This document shows, in pieces, positions 6,837-11,652 of a stretch of 11,652 nt of DNA. The notes under the pieces are model-generated. The model worked only from the letters and a program-made list of their open reading frames with translations. It was not told where the DNA came from and did not search any database. A program made the translations under genes and the position numbers. Source of the stretch: Suttonella ornithocola (GTDB taxonomy: Bacteria > Pseudomonadota > Gammaproteobacteria > Cardiobacteriales > Cardiobacteriaceae); NCBI RefSeq assembly GCF_001889065.1, contig NZ_LWHB01000111.1, positions 1 to 11,652 of the forward strand, written 5' to 3'. Each line of letters opens with the position of its first letter. The stretch's first letter is position 1.

Positions 6837-7760
6837 ATGAAAAAACTATTGATACTTAGCGCTATCTGGATGAGTAGTGCACAAGGTGCTGACAAATTGA
6901 ATTTAATGTTGGATTGGTTTATCAATCCTAACCATGCAGCCATTATTGTGGCAAAACAGAAAGGATATTTTAAAAAGTATGATTTAGATGTGGATATTGA
7001 AGAGCCGTCAGATCCTTCAATACCACCTAAAATGGTGTCAGCAGATAAAGTAGATTTAGCGGTAAGTTACCAACCACAACTATATTTACAACATGCAGAA
7101 AAATTACCTGTTAGCCGAGTAGGAACACTAATTAGTACCCCATTAAATACCCTGATTGTAAAAGCGGATAGTTCAATTAAAACCATTGCTGACTTAAAAG
7201 ATAAGCGTATAGGTTATAGCGTAGCCGGTATTGATGAAGCAATGCTAAAACCGGTACTGGCAACAGGTGGATTAACTTTAGATGATGTAAAATTGGTGAA
7301 TGTGAATTTTAGTCTCTCTCCAGCGGTAATGAGTGGACAAGTGGACGCTGTTATTGGTGGATATAGAAACTTTGAGCTTTATGAGATGAAAAGTCATGGA
7401 AAGCCGGGTCGTGCTTTTTATTTAGAAGAACATGGTATTCCTGCGTATGATGAACTCATTTTGATTGCAAACAATAATAAGCGTAATGACCCACGCTATC
7501 GCCGATTTAATGAAGCTTTAGAAGATGCAACACAATATATTTTGAATCATCCAGAGGATGCTTGGAAAAGCTATATTAGCTATAAAAAAGATTTAAATGA
7601 TGATACTAATCGGAGTACTTGGACGGAAACACTTCCTAGACTAGCCTTACGTCCGGCTGCACTCGATACTAATCGTTATCGCCGTTATGGAGAGTTTATG
7701 CAATCCATCGGATTGCTAAATGATGTTCCTAACATTTCTGAAATTGCGATTGAGCCATAA
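6837..7760 (+). CDS. thiY: Thiamine pyrimidine precursor-binding protein (NMT1/THI5-like)
   Basis: This 307-residue periplasmic binding protein captures a pyrimidine precursor for the ThiXZ transporter. A signal peptide is clear (MKKLLILSAIWMSSAQGA, cut before Asp19), and there is no lipobox Cys. The mature part begins with the NMT1/THI5-family pattern LNLMLDWFINPNHAAI (21–36), followed by AKQKGYF, DLKDKRIGYSV and SGQVDAVIGG. In characterised ThiY proteins the ligand is formylaminopyrimidine or a close HMP relative; which one is bound here is not visible. The start is set by GGAG at 6827–6830, six bases before the ATG at 6837. An adjacent ATG at 6834 overlaps the thiX stop (TAATG) but is too close to that site, though it remains possible. 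Confidence 0.9.
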   Translation: MKKLLILSAIWMSSAQGADKLNLMLDWFINPNHAAIIVAKQKGYFKKYDLDVDIEEPSDPSIPPKMVSADKVDLAVSYQPQLYLQHAEKLPVSRVGTLISTPLNTLIVKADSSIKTIADLKDKRIGYSVAGIDEAMLKPVLATGGLTLDDVKLVNVNFSLSPAVMSGQVDAVIGGYRNFELYEMKSHGKPGRAFYLEEHGIPAYDELILIANNNKRNDPRYRRFNEALEDATQYILNHPEDAWKSYISYKKDLNDDTNRSTWTETLPRLALRPAALDTNRYRRYGEFMQSIGLLNDVPNISEIAIEP

Positions 7761-7761
7761 T

Positions 7762-7797
7762 AAAAAAGACCTCTAATATTTTATAGAGGTCTTTTTT
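7762..7797. terminator. Bidirectional terminator between thiY and the binding protein gene
   Basis: Perfect 14-base arms (aaaaaagacctcta at 7762–7775, complement at 7784–7797) with an 8-base AT loop end in six T on the right and, on the other strand, six T on the left. It starts two bases after the thiY stop and ends 16 bases before the stop of the convergent gene, so it serves both. Confidence 0.9.
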
Positions 7798-7813
7798 ATT
7801 CTAGAGAAAATGA

Positions 7814-8558
7814 TTATCTTAAATGATATTTATCTAATAAACGTTGGTAAGTACCATTATCTTTTTGTTTTTTAAGACCATTATTGATGTGTTTTGTTAG
7901 CATTTTTCCTTTATCATCATTACGAGCCATGATATGTAAACTCATTGTTTGCTGATACTCTTTTCCAATAGGAATTTGTATATAATCATATTGAGGATAA
8001 TTTCTTTGGTAAGTATCCAATGTCGCTTGAGTATTAAATAGTAAGTCAGCCTCTTTAGTAAATAAAGATTTAAACCCTAAAAATGGAAGAGCCGTTTCTG
8101 TTTTGTGTAAGTTGGGATAAGTTTTTATTACTTCGTCTAGAATTTTTTCTACTGGAGAACCTCTTGAAGTCGCAACATAAATGGGCTTATCGGTATTAAA
8201 ATCTTTTACTTTTTCTGCATTATCTTTTAATGCAATAAACTCAAGTTTCTCAATATAAATAGGATCACTCATTGAGTAATTTTCATTCCGTTCTTTAGAA
8301 TAGTAAGCATGTCCCAATTGCATCAATTTCTCCATTTGATAGCTCTTGAAATACTTTTGGAAAAGTAGCCGAGGTAATTTGAATATCAATCCCTTCTGAT
8401 TTTCCAATTTCTTTTAAGAGTTCGTATTCAAACCCAGTAAATTCTTCATTTTTATCAATATAGTTAAAAGGCAGTGCCTTAGGGTAGGTAGATATTGTGT
8501 ATGTTTCAGCTTGGACACTAAAAGAAAAAATAAGCATTAGTAATAGAAGTTTTTTCAT
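7814..8558 (-). pseudogene. Polar amino acid-type ABC substrate-binding protein, frameshifted
   Basis: Two overlapping minus frames together encode one family-3 (SBP_bac_3) periplasmic binding protein of about 247 residues. The first (8295–8558) has a signal peptide MKKLLLLMLIFSFSVQA and the family start pattern PFNYIDKNEEFTGFEYELL. It runs to NGEIDAIG and then meets a stop. The second (7814 to about 8315) continues with HAYYSKERNENYSMSDPIY through to NNGLKKQKDNGTYQRLLDKY, the usual C-terminal signature. The switch needs removal of one base near 8310–8315, at CCC (GGG on the coding strand). The ATG has AAAGGA upstream. No permease or ATPase gene is adjacent. It may be a true pseudogene or a base-calling error. 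The ligand is unknown. Confidence 0.85.
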
Positions 8559-8602
8559 TTTTTTCCTTTGTTTTTATTATTTGTCAATGTGTTAAAAACT
8601 AT

Positions 8603-8631
8603 CTTATAAGAAGTTATATAGTGTATATGAA
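8603..8631 (-). promoter_or_regulatory. Possible promoter of the binding protein gene
   Basis: On the minus strand TTCATA (8626–8631) and TATAAG (8603–8608) are 17 bases apart, about 45 bases upstream of the ATG. The whole stretch 8559–8728 is very AT-rich and holds no gene I can see, so chance matches are likely. Confidence 0.35.
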
Positions 8632-8728
8632 TTACTGAAATAAGTGAATAATGATTTTTACTTTCATATTGATGTTAAAAAATTAAATTTAATATTCAAA
8701 ATGATAATTTGCTAATTCATTATGTTTT

Positions 8729-9082
8729 TCAGATCATAGCTTGATGGCGAATAGTACGAATGGTTGGCGCTATTTCTTGTGCGGTGAGTCCCGAAAGTGA
8801 ATATCCATCACCAAGCCATTGTGCCGCAGCACCGTGTAATCAAGCGGCTGCTGATATAGCAATTGCATTTATATTTTTCCAGTTCTCTGCAAGGTTAAGC
8901 ATGATTTCTGGATATTGAGGAATGATTGGCATGGGTAAACTTGATTGTGCAAATAGTGCGTAACTTTTACCACATCCGGCTAAAAGTGCAGCTGAAGCAG
9001 CAAGAATAACAGCGCCACTCATGCCTTCTGCACCTCCTATAATGGCAGTTGTACCATAGCTGCCTTTATGTGTATCTGCCAG
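8729..9082 (-). pseudogene. nnrD: nnrD (ADP-dependent NAD(P)H-hydrate dehydratase) remnant
   Basis: The minus frame from about 9082 reads HKGSYGTTAIIGGAEGMSG, then AVILAASAALLAGCGKS and PQYPEIML. This is the N-terminal part of the YjeF C-terminal/NnrD kinase-like domain, which repairs hydrated NAD(P)H. It then runs directly into AIAISAAA, a TGA (8840–8842) and LHGAAAQWLGDGYSLSGL, ending TAQEIAPTIRTIR, which is the C-terminus of the same family. The central 100-plus residues, including the catalytic GDxG region, are missing, so an internal deletion has occurred. The TGA sits where homologues commonly have an aromatic residue before LHG. The 5' end is cut at the IS3-like fragment. It is non-functional. 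Confidence 0.72.
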
Positions 9083-9241
9083 GTGCTGCCATATTTGTTA
9101 TACCAAGCTCGCAACGTTTTACTACTACAACCGATTTTGGCTGCAATGATCTCAATAGCCGTCTATCTTGACAGGCAATCGCCTTTAACTTCGATCAGTA
9201 GGCAAACGGTTCTTCCTCTCATTTTCGGGGGGTATCTTTTA
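9083..9241 (-). mobile_element. IS3-like fragment (left end and orfA start)
   Basis: On the minus strand, AIEIIAAKIGCSSKTLRAW (about 9111–9167) matches the helix-turn-helix of IS3-family OrfA proteins (…SIAAKIGCTPETLRNW…). Just outside, at about 9221–9241, is taaaagataccccccgaaaa, similar to IS3-family ends with a C-run followed by AAA. The part between is frame-broken: an ATG at about 9224 leads to a TAG just before the AIE segment. The fragment stops where the nnrD remnant begins, near 9083. No orfB or second end is present. It is short, so the family call is tentative. Confidence 0.45.
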
Positions 9242-9335
9242 CGACTTATAGCCTTATTCTCTCAGATTGATGATTCTCCGATTATCCCGAGTTGGTTCAA
9301 AATTAAAGATTCTAGTTTTCTGTGTAGGGAATGTC

Positions 9336-9341
9336 TATAAT
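9336..9341 (+). promoter_or_regulatory. Possible -10 box of cbpA
   Basis: A perfect TATAAT, preceded by C (CTATAATC), lies 30 bases before the cbpA GTG. No good -35 is visible about 17 bases upstream (tagttt). A strong -10 with a poor -35 is compatible with RpoS use, which drives cbpA in E. coli, but this is only suggestive. Confidence 0.4.
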
Positions 9342-9360
9342 CATTACCTCTCTGTCAAAT

Positions 9361-9364
9361 GGAG
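9361..9364 (+). promoter_or_regulatory. cbpA: Ribosome binding site that fixes the cbpA GTG start
   Basis: GGAG lies seven bases before GTG at 9372, which opens the J domain (TAKTYYETLGV). The same frame is open upstream to 9267 but those codons show no family similarity and no ribosome site. Confidence 0.65.
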
Positions 9365-9371
9365 TAAGATA

Positions 9372-10325
9372 GTGACTGCAAAAACCTATTATGAAACGCT
9401 TGGTGTTGCTAAGGATGCAGATGCGGCAACCATTAAAAAGGCTTATCACAAATTGATTCGAAAATATCATCCTGATATTAGTAAAGAGCCGGATGCTGCG
9501 CAAAAAACATCGGAAATTAACGCTGCTTATGATGTATTAAAGGATAAAGATAAACGTGCAGAATATGATGCAATGCTTGCTAATCCTTTTGGTCAGGCAG
9601 GACAAGGAAATCCATTTAGTGGCTTTGGACAGGGGCAAGGCGGAACGCATTTTTATTATGAAGATGCTGGTGGGCAACCTTTTGGGCAAGGGGATTTTCA
9701 TTTTGAAGATTTATTCTCAGCTTTTTCAGGTGCACGTGGTGGTACGCATCGTCAGCAGCGTAGTACAGCACCGATTAAGGGAGAAGATCAGCATGCAGAG
9801 TTAACGATTGATTTAAAGGCTGCTTATGAAGGTGCATCTAGGACGCTAAAATTAGGTGTGCCTAGCATTGATGAGCATGGGCAATTAAGACAGCAAGAAA
9901 AAACGCTAAATGTCAAAATTCCGAAAGGTATCAGCGAGGGGCAGCAAATTCGTTTAGCCGGTCAAGGTATGGCGGGAATCAATGGCGGTGAAAATGGCGA
10001 TTTATATTTGGCAATTCGTTTTAGAGAGCAAGATAATGTTCATGTGAAGAATCGTGTTGATGTTTATCAAACGATGAATATTTATCCTTGGCAGGCTGCG
10101 TTAGGAGGAAAGACAACTTTCCATACCGTTGCTGGCGGTTTGCAAGTGAATTTACCAGAAAATATTCAAAGTGGTCGCACCATTCGATTAAAAGGTAAGG
10201 GGATTCCAGCGAAAACACCAGGAGATTTATATCTTACATTTAATATTATTGTGCCAAAAATGGAAAATGAGGCCGATAAAGCTTTGTGGCAGAAAGTTGC
10301 TGAGCATTTTTCAAGTAAAGGTTAA
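9372..10325 (+). CDS. cbpA: DnaJ-class co-chaperone CbpA
   Basis: This 317-residue class II (type B) Hsp40 stimulates the DnaK ATPase and hands over unfolded clients; in E. coli CbpA also binds curved DNA in stationary phase. The J domain spans about 5–68 with the essential HPD at 33–35. It is followed by a Gly/Phe-rich region (about 72–125: NPFGQAGQGNPFSGFGQGQ and later GQGDFHFEDLFSAFSG), then two C-terminal substrate domains (about 138–317) with IPKGISEGQQIRLAGQG and LPENIQSGRTIRLKGKG. No CxxCxGxG zinc repeats are present, which separates it from DnaJ. The start is GTG at 9372. cbpM follows 18 bases later, the arrangement that defines CbpA. Confidence 0.94.
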   Translation: MTAKTYYETLGVAKDADAATIKKAYHKLIRKYHPDISKEPDAAQKTSEINAAYDVLKDKDKRAEYDAMLANPFGQAGQGNPFSGFGQGQGGTHFYYEDAGGQPFGQGDFHFEDLFSAFSGARGGTHRQQRSTAPIKGEDQHAELTIDLKAAYEGASRTLKLGVPSIDEHGQLRQQEKTLNVKIPKGISEGQQIRLAGQGMAGINGGENGDLYLAIRFREQDNVHVKNRVDVYQTMNIYPWQAALGGKTTFHTVAGGLQVNLPENIQSGRTIRLKGKGIPAKTPGDLYLTFNIIVPKMENEADKALWQKVAEHFSSKG

Positions 10326-10343
10326 TGTAAAGGAGAGGTCATC

Positions 10344-10628
10344 ATGAATACGGATATTTCTCTTAGCTTTGAAGAGTTATTGTGCAATTGTGATAATGAT
10401 CGCCAATGGTTGTTATCTTTGATTGAAGAAGAAATTATTTTAGTGGACGGTCAGCCAGAAACAGCGACTTTTAGTGGGTTGCAATTAGCAAGAATTCGCA
10501 AAGCTCGTCGAATCAGCCGAGATTTTGAAGCTGGCGTACCTGCATTGGCGTTAATTATGCGGTTGTTAGATGAAGTAGATGAGCTACGTAAATTTCATCC
10601 AACGGTGCATATTATTAGTGAGCAATAA
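10344..10628 (+). CDS. cbpM: Chaperone modulator CbpM
   Basis: This 94-residue cytoplasmic protein of the CbpM (MerR-like, YccV/YccW-type modulator) family binds the J domain of CbpA and blocks its use of DnaK. The visible pattern is typical: an N-terminal SFEELL segment, LIEEEIILVDG, then FSGLQLARIRKARRISRDFE and GVPALALIMRLLDEVDEL, a helical region ending near residue 84. The length matches the family (about 100). A strong AAGGAG (10330–10335) lies eight bases before the ATG. It shares a transcript with cbpA and is followed by a terminator. Confidence 0.9.
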   Translation: MNTDISLSFEELLCNCDNDRQWLLSLIEEEIILVDGQPETATFSGLQLARIRKARRISRDFEAGVPALALIMRLLDEVDELRKFHPTVHIISEQ

Positions 10629-10654
10629 TTATACGAGTTAATCGTTATTCCGAA

Positions 10655-10686
10655 AAAAACTGGCAGCCAAAATACTGCCAGTTTTT
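10655..10686. terminator. Bidirectional terminator between cbpM and the BCCT gene
   Basis: Twelve-base arms (aaaaactggcag at 10655–10666, complement at 10675–10686) enclose ccaaaata, with T-runs on both strands. It lies between the convergent cbpM and BCCT stops. Confidence 0.88.
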
Positions 10687-10713
10687 AAGTATAAAGAATG
10701 TTAGTAAGAGGAA

Positions 10714-11652
10714 TTATTGTCTGTCTTGCTCTTGTTGTTGCTCCAATAGCGCTTGTTGTTCTTCGCGCATTTCTGCCCATTCTTCTTCTTGTGCTAATAC
10801 AGAGCCTTCAGGGGCTTCAGAAGTTTCTCCAACTTCCCAAGGAGAGTTATCAGCAAATTCTTCGATATGAATAGTACTTAAAGAATAATCAGACTGGTAA
10901 TAGAGGTCATATTTAGCCGCTCGAATGGTGGAAAGCATCATCATGCATAAAATGATAATCAATGGCGCACCTGCAAAGATAGAGGCTGTTTGTAAGGTTG
11001 ATAATCCACCTAAGAACATTAATACAGCAGGCAGGAAGCATAAAGCAAATGCCCAAAATAGACGATTCCAGCGATGTGGTTCATCATTAACTTCATGTTG
11101 GACGACTGACGCTAAGATATAGGAAATACTATCAAAAGTGGTTGCCGTAAAGATGACTGCTAAAAAGGTGAAAACGGCAATAACAATTTTGCCCATTGGT
11201 AAAGTATTTAGAATAGAGAAGATTGCTGCTGTTGCACCTTGTTCATTAAGAATACCAACGATATCTTTGATACCACTAATTTGTAGATACAATCCATAGT
11301 TGCCTAAAATGATGAAGAATACGGCACAACCTAATGAACCAAAGAAAATAGAACCGATGGTCATTTGGCGAATGGTGCGTCCTTTGGAAATACGCGCAAT
11401 GAAAAGCCCTACTGTAGGGGCAAAAACAAGCCACCATGCCCAATAGAAAATGGTCCAATCTTGTGCAAATGTACTTCCAGAAAAGCCGAGTTCTGTATGT
11501 TCACGGAAAGGATTGATGGTTGTCATCATGGTAATCATATGACTAAGCGAACGACCCGCAGCTTCTAATCCAGTATCTAAGATAAAAACGGTTGGACCTG
11601 CAATTAAAACAAATGCCAATAAAGACTAACGCTAAATAGAAATTCAGATTAG
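10714..11652 (-). CDS. BCCT-family osmolyte transporter, partial and frameshifted
   Basis: The C-terminal part of a betaine/choline/carnitine transporter, an inner-membrane symporter or exchanger for quaternary amines. The diagnostic helix region at 11368–11460 reads DWTIFYWAWWLVFAPTVGLF followed by IARISKGRTIR, with the Trp-rich substrate box. Several more membrane segments follow, then a soluble tail of about 65 residues rich in Glu and Gln (ending LLEQQQEQDRQ). The open frame starts at 11619 after a TAG at 11626–11628. The sequence to its right continues the same protein one frame over (NLNFYLALVF, then LAFVLIAGPTVF), so a one-base shift lies near 11617–11626. The N-terminal half is beyond the window. 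The substrate cannot be read from this part. Confidence 0.85.

Noticed and set aside
8308..8318. Phase-variable frameshift in the binding protein gene
   Set aside because: The site has only three C and no repeat tract able to slip at high rate.
8559..8728. Possible small gene or RNA in the AT-rich gap upstream of the binding protein gene
   Set aside because: No open frame with a ribosome site, no stable hairpin and no tRNA-like fold was seen; only a weak promoter candidate.
374..8842. TGA read as Trp (recoded stop), since TGA falls at aromatic positions in both the transposase and the nnrD remnant
   Set aside because: TGA is the natural stop of thiD, intact genes use TGG for Trp, and both TGA cases are in sequences already broken by other lesions.
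9068..9340. Plus-strand ORF of 90 codons before cbpA
   Set aside because: It is antisense to the IS3-like fragment and the end of the nnrD remnant, and its protein resembles nothing I know.
9267..9371. Longer CbpA with 35 extra N-terminal residues
   Set aside because: The residues are not J-domain like, while GTG at 9372 has GGAG at good spacing and starts exactly at the J domain.
1..11652. CRISPR arrays, tRNA or rRNA genes, toxin–antitoxin pairs, phage or defence genes
   Set aside because: No repeat–spacer pattern, tRNA-like sequence or relevant protein family was seen on either strand.

Overview
This window is AT-rich bacterial chromosome, most likely from a gammaproteobacterium. Clues are the MFS–ssb gene pair, the CbpA–CbpM chaperone pair, a ThiXYZ-type pyrimidine transporter under a TPP riboswitch, and a NadM–Nudix fusion. 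I cannot fix the genus. Host-associated lineages such as Cardiobacteriales or Moraxellaceae-like groups would fit the broken IS elements and the several disrupted genes.

Layout. (1) 1–746: debris of IS630-family insertion sequences. It holds an inverted N-terminal fragment, and a DDE catalytic half that keeps its acidic triad but has three in-frame stops. (2) 807–4358, minus strand: a four-gene run read right to left, with an MFS transporter, ssb, a degenerate receiver-domain protein and bifunctional nadM–Nudix. It ends at a perfect hairpin terminator. (3) 4416–7797, plus strand: promoter region, TPP riboswitch, then thiD, thiZ (ATPase), thiX (permease) and thiY (binding protein), all overlapping or abutting and closed by a strong terminator. 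This is a salvage unit: ThiXYZ imports a thiamine pyrimidine precursor, ThiD phosphorylates it, and TPP shuts the unit off. (4) 7814–8558, minus: a polar amino acid-type periplasmic binding protein gene split by a one-base frameshift, with no permease or ATPase beside it. (5) 8729–9241, minus: scrap region with an internally deleted nnrD (NAD(P)H-hydrate dehydratase) remnant abutting an IS3-like fragment. (6) 9336–10686, plus: cbpA (J-domain co-chaperone) and cbpM (its modulator), with a terminator. (7) 10714 to the right edge, minus: a BCCT osmolyte transporter, incomplete at the window edge and apparently frameshifted.

Nothing here looks like a wholly new defence or mobile system. The points most worth checking are the TPP riboswitch expression platform, where the conserved THI-box segment and the Shine-Dalgarno compete for the same pyrimidine tract; the uncharacterised receiver-like protein translationally coupled to NadM; the unusual substitutions in ThiD; and a cluster of gene decay (IS fragments, nnrD, a binding protein, a BCCT transporter).
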